Positions 1 to 5,860 of a stretch of 9,267 nt of DNA are shown here, one piece after another (position 1 is the first letter of the stretch; the number at the start of each line of letters is the position of its first letter). The notes below the pieces were generated by a model that did no database searches, had not been told where the DNA came from, and saw only the letters and a list, made by a program, of their open reading frames with translations. The stretch covers positions 1 to 9,267 of the forward strand of contig JBBQAA010000010.1 in the NCBI GenBank assembly GCA_038276395.1, given 5' to 3'. Source of the stretch: JBBQAA01 sp038276395 (GTDB taxonomy: Bacteria > Actinomycetota > Thermoleophilia > Solirubrobacterales > Solirubrobacteraceae). The position numbers and the translations under genes are program-made.

Positions 1-214
1 CGAGTAACGCGGAGCCCGGGCCGGTGTGTATGTCTCCCGGAACGGGTGAGTCGCGAGCTGATTCCCAGCCGGCGGTTTCGGGATCCGGACGATCGCGACC
101 GCTCCGGCCTCTCCTCACGCCGTGGGCGGCGGAGCCGGCCCGCCGCCGCAGTGCCCGCCGCCGCTCGTCCTTCTGCCACTCACCGCGGCGTAAAGTAGGC
201 GCCCGGGCCCGCCC

Positions 215-256
215 TGAGCGTAAGCGCTCAAAACCACTAAAGTCCGACCCGTTTTA
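215..256 (+). promoter_or_regulatory. Candidate operator/promoter region upstream of cysD
   Basis: Bases 1-262 hold no gene I can support. Near the cysD start there is an A/T-richer island in otherwise very GC-rich DNA. It contains a perfect 6-bp dyad with a 4-base centre (TGAGCG-TAAG-CGCTCA, 215-230), a short ACT-AA-AGT dyad (236-243), and an AAAAC/GTTTT inverted repeat (230-234 and 251-255). No Shine-Dalgarno site precedes the cysD ATG at 263; the preceding bases are pyrimidine-rich (CCCCCT). A leaderless or very short leader transcript is therefore possible, although no convincing -10/-35 pair is visible. By context this is where the Rrf2 regulator encoded at 2927-3385 could bind, but no matching site was found in front of that gene. 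Confidence 0.3.
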
Positions 257-262
257 CCCCCT

Positions 263-1168
263 ATGTCCTACGAACTCTCCCACCTCCGCGAACTCGAGTC
301 CGAGGCGATCCACGTCTTCCGCGAGGTAGCGGCGCAGCTCGAGCGCCCGGTGCTGCTGTTCTCCGGCGGCAAGGACTCCGCGGTGCTGCTGCGGCTGGCC
401 GAGAAGGCGTTCTGGCCCGCGGCCTTCCCCTTCCCGGTCATGCACGTGGACACCGGCCACAACTTCCCCGAGGTCGTCGAGTACCGCGACCGCCGCGTGG
501 CGGAGACCGGCGCCCGGCTCGTCGTCGCCTCGGTGCAGGAGTCGATCGACTCCGGCAAGGCGGTCGAGGAGACGGGCCCGCGCGCGTCGCGGAACCGCCT
601 GCAGACCGTGGCGCTGCTGCACGCGATCACCGTGCACGGCTTCGACGCCGCGTTCGGCGGCGCGCGCCGCGACGAGGAGCGCGCGCGGGCCAAGGAGCGC
701 GTCTTCTCCTTTCGCGACGACTTCGGCCAGTGGGATCCGAAGGCCCAGCGCCCCGAGCTGTGGAATCTCTACAACGGCCGCGTGCGCAAGGGCGAGCACG
801 TCCGCGTCTTCCCCCTCTCGAACTGGACCGAGCTCGACGTCTGGCAGTACGTGCGCGAGGAGGGCATCGAGCTGCCCTCGATCTACTTCTCCCACTCGCG
901 CGAGGTCTTCCGCCGCGACGGGATGCTCTACGCCACCTCGGACTTCGTCACGCTCTCAGAGGACGAGGAGCCCTTCGAGGCAGAGGTCCGCTACCGCACG
1001 GTGGGGGACATGAGCTGCACGGGCGCCGTCGCCTCGACGGCGGCGACCCTCGAGCAGGTCGTGGCCGAGATCGCCGCCACGCGGATCACCGAGCGCGGCG
1101 AGACGCGCGCGGACGACCGCGTCACCGAGGCGGCGATGGAGGACCGCAAGCGCGAGGGCTACTTCTAG
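263..1168 (+). CDS. cysD: Sulfate adenylyltransferase subunit 2 (CysD)
   Basis: This is the catalytic subunit of heterodimeric ATP sulfurylase. It adenylates sulfate with ATP to give adenosine 5'-phosphosulfate (APS) and pyrophosphate, the first step of assimilatory sulfate reduction, in the cytoplasm. The 301-residue length is normal for the family. The PP-loop SGGKDS is at residues 34-39, HVDTGHNFPE at about 61-70, the FGGARRDEERARAKER block at about 131-146, and a GDMSCTGAV block lies in the C-terminal part. All are typical CysD signatures. The ATG at 263 puts the family's usual N-terminal helix (LRELESEAIHVFREV) in place. cysN follows after 4 bases, so the two are surely co-transcribed. 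The family call is near certain. Regulation by the nearby Rrf2 protein is inference only. Confidence 0.97.
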   Translation: MSYELSHLRELESEAIHVFREVAAQLERPVLLFSGGKDSAVLLRLAEKAFWPAAFPFPVMHVDTGHNFPEVVEYRDRRVAETGARLVVASVQESIDSGKAVEETGPRASRNRLQTVALLHAITVHGFDAAFGGARRDEERARAKERVFSFRDDFGQWDPKAQRPELWNLYNGRVRKGEHVRVFPLSNWTELDVWQYVREEGIELPSIYFSHSREVFRRDGMLYATSDFVTLSEDEEPFEAEVRYRTVGDMSCTGAVASTAATLEQVVAEIAATRITERGETRADDRVTEAAMEDRKREGYF

Positions 1169-1172
1169 CTAG

Positions 1173-2483
1173 ATGACCGGCCCGGCCACCAACGGCTCGA
1201 TCGCCCCCGCGCTCGTGGACGCGAGCTCCTCCGAGCTCCTGCGCTTCGCCACGGCGGGCTCGGTCGACGACGGCAAGTCGACCCTGATCGGGCGCCTCCT
1301 GCTCGATTCCAAGCAGATCTTCGAGGATCAGCTAGAGCACGTCCGCACCGTCTCCGCGCGCCGCGGCGGGGGGGGCCGGCTCGACCTCTCCCTGCTCACC
1401 GACGGCCTGCGGGCCGAGCGCGAGCAGGGGATCACGATCGACGTCGCCTACCGCTACTTCGCCACGCCCCGGCGGAAGTTCATCATCGCCGACACCCCCG
1501 GCCACGTCCAGTACACGCGCAACATGGTCACGGGCGCCTCGACGGCCGACCTCTCGATCATCCTCATCGACGCCCGCAAGGGGGTCGTCGAGCAGTCCCG
1601 CCGCCACGCCTTCCTCGCCTCGCTGCTGCGCATCCCCCACCTCGTCGTGGCGGTCAACAAGATGGACCTCGTCGGCTACGACGAGGCGGTCTACGAGCGG
1701 ATCCAGCACGACTTCACGAGCTGGGCGGCGAAGCTCGAGCTCCCGGACGTCACCTTCATCCCCATTTCGGCGCTGCACGGAGACAACATCGTCGAGCGCT
1801 CGGAGAACATGGCCTGGTACGAGGGCCCTTCGCTGCTCTACCACCTCGAGCACGTGCACATCGCCTCCGATCGCAACTTGAAGGACTCCCGCTTCCCCGT
1901 CCAGTGGGTCGTGCGCCCGCAGACCGACGAGCACCACGACTACCGCGGCTACGCCGGCCAGGTCGCGGGCGGCGTGTTCCGGCCCGGCGACGAGGTGCTC
2001 GTCCTGCCCTCGGGAAGAACTACCCGCGTGGCCGGGATCGATACCTTCGACGGCCCGCTCGAGGAGGCCTTCCCGCCGCTGTCGGTCACCCTGCGCCTCG
2101 AGGACCCGCTCGACATCTCCCGCGGGGACATGATCTGCCGCCCGCACAACCACCCCGAGCTGGCGCGGGAGCTCGACGCCACGGTGTGCTGGATGACCGA
2201 CCGACCGCTCGCGCCCGGGGGCCGCTACGCGATCCGCCACACGAGCCGCGAGGCGCGCGCCGTCGTCTCTGAGCTCCAGTACCGGGTCGACGTCAACACC
2301 CTGCACCGCGACGAGGCGGCCGAGCAGCTCGCGCTGAACGAGATCGGGCGCCTGACGCTCCGCCTGAGCGCTCCGCTCATCGTCGATCCCTACCGCCGCA
2401 ACCGCACCACCGGCGCGTTCGTGCTGATCGACGAGGCCACGAACGACACCGTCGGCGCGGGGATGGTCAACGACGCCCCTTAG
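1173..2483 (+). CDS. cysN: Sulfate adenylyltransferase subunit 1, GTPase (CysN)
   Basis: This is the GTP-hydrolysing regulatory subunit of ATP sulfurylase; it couples GTP hydrolysis to APS formation by CysD. It is an EF-Tu-like translational-type GTPase. The G1 loop GSVDDGKST is at residues 29-37, the switch region RAEREQGITIDVAYRYF at about 80-96, DTPGH at 107-111 and NKMD at 162-165, followed by beta-barrel domains up to residue 436. The length fits stand-alone CysN. There is no C-terminal APS-kinase (CysC) domain as found in fused CysNC proteins, so APS is either reduced directly or phosphorylated by an enzyme encoded elsewhere. The ATG lies 4 bases after the cysD stop with only a weak upstream purine stretch, which suggests translational coupling. 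The gene ends 11 bases from the convergent cupin gene. Confidence 0.97.
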   Translation: MTGPATNGSIAPALVDASSSELLRFATAGSVDDGKSTLIGRLLLDSKQIFEDQLEHVRTVSARRGGGGRLDLSLLTDGLRAEREQGITIDVAYRYFATPRRKFIIADTPGHVQYTRNMVTGASTADLSIILIDARKGVVEQSRRHAFLASLLRIPHLVVAVNKMDLVGYDEAVYERIQHDFTSWAAKLELPDVTFIPISALHGDNIVERSENMAWYEGPSLLYHLEHVHIASDRNLKDSRFPVQWVVRPQTDEHHDYRGYAGQVAGGVFRPGDEVLVLPSGRTTRVAGIDTFDGPLEEAFPPLSVTLRLEDPLDISRGDMICRPHNHPELARELDATVCWMTDRPLAPGGRYAIRHTSREARAVVSELQYRVDVNTLHRDEAAEQLALNEIGRLTLRLSAPLIVDPYRRNRTTGAFVLIDEATNDTVGAGMVNDAP

Positions 2484-2494
2484 GCGGCGATCGG

Positions 2495-2872
2495 CTACGG
2501 GGCGCTGCCGCCGCGGCCGTAGCGGTCGCTCACGCGCACGACGTCGTCGAGCTGCGGGGTGGAGACCTCGACGACGTCGGAGTCCTCGAGCGCCTCGAGC
2601 GCGTGCAGCTCGCCGGGAAGGTTGCGCCACGAGTCGCCGGGGCCGAGCTCGGTGGGCTCGAGCGCCTCCTCGGACGGGCCCTTGAGCAACTTCAGGCGCC
2701 CGCGCAGGACGTAGCTCGTCTCGTCCTTGGCCTCGTGGTACTGGACCGAGAGGCGCTCGCCGGCGGCCACGTGGAGGATCTTGCCGACGTAGTCGTCGGT
2801 CCACGCCCACCAGATCTCGTGGCCCCAGGGCTTGGGGATCCGGACGGGCAGCTCGTCGCGCGCGGGAAGCAC
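2495..2872 (-). CDS. Small cupin, phosphomannose isomerase type II C-terminal-like
   Basis: This single-domain protein of about 125 residues resembles the C-terminal isomerase domain of bifunctional ManC/type II phosphomannose isomerase. The visible homology is KPWGHEIWW at residues 14-22, GKILHVAAGERLSVQYHEAK at 30-49, a GPGD turn at 77-80, and the ending DDVVRVSDRYGR at 109-120, which matches the characteristic ManC tail. Likely cupin metal or active-site residues are Gln44, His46 and Glu51. No guanylyltransferase domain is present, so a role in mannose-6-phosphate/fructose-6-phosphate interconversion is possible but unproven; it could bind another sugar phosphate. A GTG at 2872 is chosen as start because it lies 6 bases after a TATCCT -10-like hexamer and just before the conserved part. 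No ATG is suitably placed. It is divergent from the Rrf2 gene (54-bp gap) and convergent with cysN. Confidence 0.8.
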   Translation of the reverse strand: MLPARDELPVRIPKPWGHEIWWAWTDDYVGKILHVAAGERLSVQYHEAKDETSYVLRGRLKLLKGPSEEALEPTELGPGDSWRNLPGELHALEALEDSDVVEVSTPQLDDVVRVSDRYGRGGSAP

Positions 2873-2878
2873 CGGGGA

Positions 2879-2884
2879 AGGATA
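2879..2884 (-). promoter_or_regulatory. Possible -10 element of the cupin gene (leaderless)
   Basis: Read on the - strand the hexamer is TATCCT, fitting the actinobacterial TANNNT -10 pattern. It ends 6 bases before the proposed GTG start at 2872, which is the spacing expected for a leaderless transcript. No good -35 element lies 17 bp upstream, so this is a weak call. It is useful mainly because it supports the start choice. Confidence 0.35.
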
Positions 2885-2926
2885 GGCGGGAGTGCTCGCG
2901 CGCCGCCGCTGGCACAATCCGGGGCG

Positions 2927-3385
2927 ATGCGCGTCTCGGCCAAGGTGGACTACGCGGTGCGCGCGGCGGTCGAGCTCGCCGCCCACCCCGAGGAGAAGCC
3001 GGTCAAGGTCGACGAGCTGGCCGCGGCGCAGGCCATCCCCGCGCGCTTTCTCGAGAACATCATGCTCGCCATGCGCCACGCCGGCCTCGTGGAGAGCCGC
3101 CGCGGGCCGGACGGGGGCTTTAGGCTCGCCAAGCCGGCGGCGGAGATCGTCCTCGCCGACGTCATCCGCGCCGTCGACGGGCCACTGGCCACGGTGGGCG
3201 GCGCGGCGGCCGACCGGCTGCAGTACGAGGGCTCCGCCGCCAGCCTGCCCGAGGTCTGGGTGGCCGTGCGCGCCGCGCTGCGGGAGGTGCTCGAGCACGT
3301 GACGCTCGCCGACGTGGCCGCCGGGCGCCTGCCGGACTGCGTGCGGGAGCGCGCGGCCGAGCCCGACGCGTGGATCGTGCGCTGA
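2927..3385 (+). CDS. Rrf2-family transcriptional regulator, CymR-like without Fe-S cysteines
   Basis: This is a 152-residue DNA-binding regulator with an N-terminal winged helix. The pattern MRVSAKVDYAVRAAVELA at residues 1-18, then IPARFLENIM at 37-46, and RRGPDGGFRLAKP at 58-70 followed by the EIVLADVIRAVDGP block at 73-86 is classic Rrf2. Members that sense iron-sulfur clusters (IscR, NsrR, RsrR) carry three cysteines around residues 90-110. Here that region (ATVGGAAADRLQYEGSAAS) has none, and the only cysteine is Cys138. That resembles CymR, the Rrf2 repressor of cysteine metabolism, which acts through a partner protein. With cysDN close by, control of sulfate assimilation is a reasonable inference. 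The ATG at 2927 gives the canonical N-terminus. A CACAAT hexamer lies 8 bases upstream, but no clear Shine-Dalgarno site is seen. Confidence 0.92.
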   Translation: MRVSAKVDYAVRAAVELAAHPEEKPVKVDELAAAQAIPARFLENIMLAMRHAGLVESRRGPDGGFRLAKPAAEIVLADVIRAVDGPLATVGGAAADRLQYEGSAASLPEVWVAVRAALREVLEHVTLADVAAGRLPDCVRERAAEPDAWIVR

Positions 3386-3388
3386 GCG

Positions 3389-3544
3389 CTACCCGGAGGC
3401 GACGGTGTGGGTCGTCCCCGTCGCGCTGCGGTTGCCCGCGGGGTCGAGCTCGTAGAGGACGTAGGTCACGGCGCCGCCCGCGGTGGCCATGAGGTTCGCC
3501 GCGCCCGTGATCTTGTCCGGCGTCGCGCCCGAGTTCCGCGTTAG
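3389..3544 (-). pseudogene. Remnant C-terminus of an extracellular repeat-type protein
   Basis: On the - strand, a frame ending at a TAG (3391-3389) encodes about 50 residues that read like a genuine protein end. It contains ATPDKITGAANLM, then VTYVLYELDPAGNRSATG and HTVASG. The DPAGNRSATG turn is typical of Ig-like or fibronectin-like repeats of secreted actinobacterial proteins. No start codon with a plausible leader precedes it, and upstream the same frame becomes low-quality sequence antiparallel to the small membrane ORF at 3657-3836. The neighbouring frame holds another short open piece ending in ASTNTGRLA and a stop at 3541-3543, as if a frameshift separated two parts. I read it as a decayed gene fragment; chance similarity is possible. 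Confidence 0.3.
3399..3424 (+). terminator. Possible stem-loop terminator after the Rrf2 gene
   Basis: A perfect 7-bp stem (GCGACGG at 3399-3405 pairing with CCGTCGC at 3418-3424, 12-base loop) starts 13 bases after the Rrf2 stop. No T-tract follows, so it would be a non-canonical terminator of the kind proposed in GC-rich actinobacteria. It overlaps the pseudogene fragment on the other strand. Confidence 0.25.
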
Positions 3545-3656
3545 GCGAGCCGGCCGGTGTTCGTGCTCGCCGCGCGCGCGTGCATGACGTGGCCGACCAT
3601 CGTCCAGAGGCGCGCCTGCTGACCCTGATGGCACGGACGGTGACCTACGGCCCACC

Positions 3657-3836
3657 CTATGGCGCGTCGGTTGCCTCCGCCGGCGGGGCCGGGTAGAGCA
3701 ACGCGAGCACGGCGAGCACAACGCCGGCGAGCAGGCCCACACCGAAGTAGGTGACCGCGATCAAGGCGAGGACATGGAGGAGCGCAGCGGTGATCCCTCC
3801 CCTTCGGCCGGAGGCCGAAGCTCCTTGAGCGCCCAT
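3657..3836 (-). CDS. Small single-pass membrane protein (59 aa), function unknown
   Basis: This ORF is very short. It runs from an ATG at 3836 to a TAG at 3657. After a polar Gly/Arg-rich N-terminus (MGAQGASASGRRGG), residues 15-48 form a long hydrophobic stretch that includes LLHVLALIAVTYFG and LAGVVLAVLALLY. A short Pro/Ala/acidic tail ending PPAEATDAP follows. This fits one long or two tightly packed transmembrane segments with the tail outside. A weak ribosome binding site (GGCAGGACG) precedes the ATG. It lies 94 bases downstream of the glycosylphosphotransferase gene on the same strand and may share its transcript. No family is recognised. The clean membrane pattern argues for a real gene, although the short length leaves doubt. 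Confidence 0.5.
   Translation of the reverse strand: MGAQGASASGRRGGITAALLHVLALIAVTYFGVGLLAGVVLAVLALLYPAPPAEATDAP
3802..3820 (-). terminator. Perfect 8-bp hairpin downstream of the glycosylphosphotransferase gene
   Basis: CTTCGGCC and GGCCGAAG flank a 3-base centre (3802-3809, 3810-3812, 3813-3820). On the - strand it lies 110 bases past the glycosylphosphotransferase stop and has no following T-tract. It could attenuate or end that transcript. It also falls inside the first codons of the proposed 59-aa membrane protein (3657-3836), so either it is a chance palindrome, it controls that gene, or the small ORF starts later. Confidence 0.25.
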
Positions 3837-3930
3837 CGTCCTGCCGCCCGGCTCGTCTGAGCACGGGTCGTCGTAGCGCTGTGCCGAAGCGCCGCGGTGG
3901 CGGGCGCCGAGCTCCCGATGCGGCTCCGGC

Positions 3931-5391
3931 TCAGAGCCCGTGGCCGCGGACGATGTGCACGACGGTGCGTATGAGGATCTTGATGTCGCCCCAGAGCGAC
4001 CAGCCGCCCACGTAGCGATAGTCGAGCTTGACCATCTCGTCGAGCGGCACGCGGAAGCCGGAGAGCACCTGCCAGGGCCCGGTCATACCCGGCTTCAAAT
4101 GAAGCCGCCGACGATCCCACCCCCGGATCAGCTCGTCCTCGCTGAGCACCAGGGGGCGCGGCCCGACAAGGCTCATCTCGCCGCGGAGGACGTTGAACAG
4201 TTGCGGAAGCTCATCCAACGAGGTCCGCCGGAGCAGCCTGCCGACCCGCGTCACTCGAGGATCATCCGCGATCTTGAACATCGCGCCCGCCTCGTTTCGA
4301 GTCAGCAGTTCGTGCTTGCGAGCATCGGCATCCGCCACCATGGTGCGAAACTTGAAGAGGGAGAACCGGCAGCCATCGCGCCCCACGCGCGGCTGGCGAA
4401 ACAGGATCGGCCCGGCCGAGTCCAGTCGGACGACGATCGCGATCAACGCCAGCGCGGGCGCGACCGCGATCAGGCCGAGGACCGCGCCGACCAGGTCGAT
4501 CCCGCGTTTGGCGAGCTGCGACGTTCGGCTGAGGCCGAAGCTCGGGACCCCGAGCAGCGTGAGGCCCTGTACCTCCTCGAAGCGCACCGACGCTCCGAGT
4601 ACCTCGAAGAGCCGGGGGATGACGCTGACGCGCACCCCGAGGGACTTGGCGTAGCGAATCAGATCCACCCCCGCCTGGGTGCCGGACTGTGCGCCCTGGG
4701 CGACCACGACCCGATCGATCCGCAAGAGCTCGATCTCAGCCTCGACGTGACGGAGATCCTCGAGGGTGAGGTTGCCGCCGGCGACCACGGGCTCCGGCGG
4801 GAGGAGGTGGCACGCGATCTCCGCCCGAGCGCTCGGCTCCTCCGCCAGTCGCTGCGCGAGCATTCGCGCGCTGGACTCGTCGCCGATCACCAGGCAGCGC
4901 TCGGGCGGGAGCAACCGGCCGCCGGCGGTCCGGACGACGATGCGCAGCAGGAAGGCGATCGCCGTGACACAGACGAGAAAGCCCAGGAGCGCGTGCCCGC
5001 TGATGTTGCTGCTGAACGCGACCGTCGCGGTGGCCGCGGACACCACCCCGAGGACCTGTGGGAGCTCGTCCAGCGCACGGCTGGTAAGCCGGTCGAGCGC
5101 CCGGTCGTAGGTACCCGAGAGCTTGCCCACCACCACCATGACGAGCGCGGCAAGCGCAACCTCCAGCGGGCCGTACTCCGACTTCGTGATCGCGCCGAGA
5201 AACGCCGTGCTGCCGAGGAGCGCGGCCAGGTCGGCCGCCACGAGGCCTCCCTGCACGACACGCTTGCGCCGAGATGAGGTCTGCCGCGCGGCCGAGCCGT
5301 CGGCAAACGGTTCGGCCGGGTCGCGACGCAACCGCTGCGCGACTCGCCGCAGAGGGAGGGGACGTGAAAAGGTCGGAGTGGAACGACGCAT
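3931..5391 (-). CDS. Polyprenyl-phosphate glycosylphosphotransferase (WbaP/WcaJ/CpsE-type)
   Basis: This is an integral membrane enzyme that transfers a sugar-1-phosphate from a nucleotide sugar to undecaprenyl (or decaprenyl) phosphate, starting capsule, EPS or glycan repeat-unit synthesis. Of 486 residues, the first 45 are Arg-rich and cytoplasmic. Hydrophobic helices follow at about 48-66, 76-93, 112-128 and 133-153, then a Rossmann-like CoA-binding-type domain (CLVIGDESSARMLAQRL from 166). A re-entrant or fifth helix lies at 298-322 (KRGIDLVGAVLGL). The catalytic domain has KFRTM at 347-351, DDPRVTRVGRLLRRTSLDELPQ at 377-397 with the Asp393-Glu394 pair, SLVGPRP at 407-413 and GMTGPW at 435-440. 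The sugar cannot be predicted. The start at 5391 has no clear ribosome binding site; a later start would not affect the core. It is flanked by small membrane ORFs. Confidence 0.94.
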   Translation of the reverse strand: MRRSTPTFSRPLPLRRVAQRLRRDPAEPFADGSAARQTSSRRKRVVQGGLVAADLAALLGSTAFLGAITKSEYGPLEVALAALVMVVVGKLSGTYDRALDRLTSRALDELPQVLGVVSAATATVAFSSNISGHALLGFLVCVTAIAFLLRIVVRTAGGRLLPPERCLVIGDESSARMLAQRLAEEPSARAEIACHLLPPEPVVAGGNLTLEDLRHVEAEIELLRIDRVVVAQGAQSGTQAGVDLIRYAKSLGVRVSVIPRLFEVLGASVRFEEVQGLTLLGVPSFGLSRTSQLAKRGIDLVGAVLGLIAVAPALALIAIVVRLDSAGPILFRQPRVGRDGCRFSLFKFRTMVADADARKHELLTRNEAGAMFKIADDPRVTRVGRLLRRTSLDELPQLFNVLRGEMSLVGPRPLVLSEDELIRGWDRRRLHLKPGMTGPWQVLSGFRVPLDEMVKLDYRYVGGWSLWGDIKILIRTVVHIVRGHGL

Positions 5392-5510
5392 CGGCAGGGA
5401 AGCACCCGCTGGAGAAGGTCCCCGTCTGGGCGGGATCGCCTACAGTCGACTAAACGGAGCGGGGCGCCGCAACTTTCGCCGGAGCGAGGGCGAAGCCGCT
5501 CTATGGAAGG

Positions 5511-5690
5511 CTATCGGTGTCTTACCGGCCGGATGTGACGTTCGCGCTGTCGGCGGCGGAATGAGCTGCAGGCCTCGGGAGCCGGCCGGTCCGGGCGGTG
5601 ATCCGCCCGCCCGGCGGCGGCGCACAGCGACAGCGCGAGCACGACTCCGAGAAGCCAGAGGACCGCTGTGATCGCCAGTAAGGTGAGCAT
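5511..5690 (-). CDS. Small single-pass membrane protein (59 aa), function unknown
   Basis: This short ORF runs from an ATG at 5690 to a TAG at 5511. Residues 1-25 (MLTLLAITAVLWLLGVVLAL, then SLCAA) make one strong transmembrane helix. A basic, Pro-rich cytoplasm-type tail follows, with two cysteines (Cys23 and Cys41) and an Arg/His-rich end (FRRRQRERHIR). No upstream in-frame start codon exists before a stop. AGG and GAGAAG purine stretches lie within 11 bases of the ATG. It sits 119 bases upstream of the glycosylphosphotransferase on the same strand and downstream of the LPFTG protein gene, so it may belong to an envelope operon. No family is recognised. The membrane pattern is convincing, but with so short a frame a chance ORF cannot be excluded. 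Confidence 0.5.
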   Translation of the reverse strand: MLTLLAITAVLWLLGVVLALSLCAAAGRADHRPDRPAPEACSSFRRRQRERHIRPVRHR

Positions 5691-5755
5691 CTTCTCGACC
5701 TGTCGCCGACGACTCAGGGAGGTCGCCGCCGGAGATGTTCCCAGGGACCCCGGTC

Positions 5756-5772
5756 GTAAACACTGCTTTTAC
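5756..5772. repeat. A/T-rich inverted repeat, possible operator
   Basis: GTAAA (5756-5760) and TTTAC (5768-5772) form a 5-bp dyad around a 7-base centre. It stands out as A/T-rich within the 170-base gap between the LPFTG protein gene and the small membrane ORF at 5511-5690. Its position, 66 bases upstream of that ORF's ATG on the - strand, fits a regulator site. Otherwise I see no gene in this gap. Confidence 0.25.
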
Positions 5773-5860
5773 AGGCCGCGGTGCTCTTTCGTTGGAGAGA
5801 TCGCGCAAACTCGGATGAATTGCGCGCCGCCGAACGCCCCCGGCCGGGATCGCCGCTCGG

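Noticed and set aside
1..198. Frame open from the left edge to a TAG near 198 on the + strand
   Set aside because: Arg/Pro/Ala-rich composition without recognisable motifs; long open frames are expected by chance at this GC content.
1..262. Riboswitch or structured RNA ahead of cysD
   Set aside because: Only short hairpins are seen; no SAM or other known riboswitch core could be matched by eye.
1332..2915. Long - strand frame opposite cysN (527 codons)
   Set aside because: Antisense shadow of cysN caused by GC-rich third positions; Arg/Asp/Val-rich with no family motifs. Only the cupin in another - strand frame is real.
3940..5277. Long + strand frame opposite the glycosylphosphotransferase (445 codons)
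   Set aside because: Antisense shadow; charged low-complexity protein, while the - strand frame has all the family motifs.
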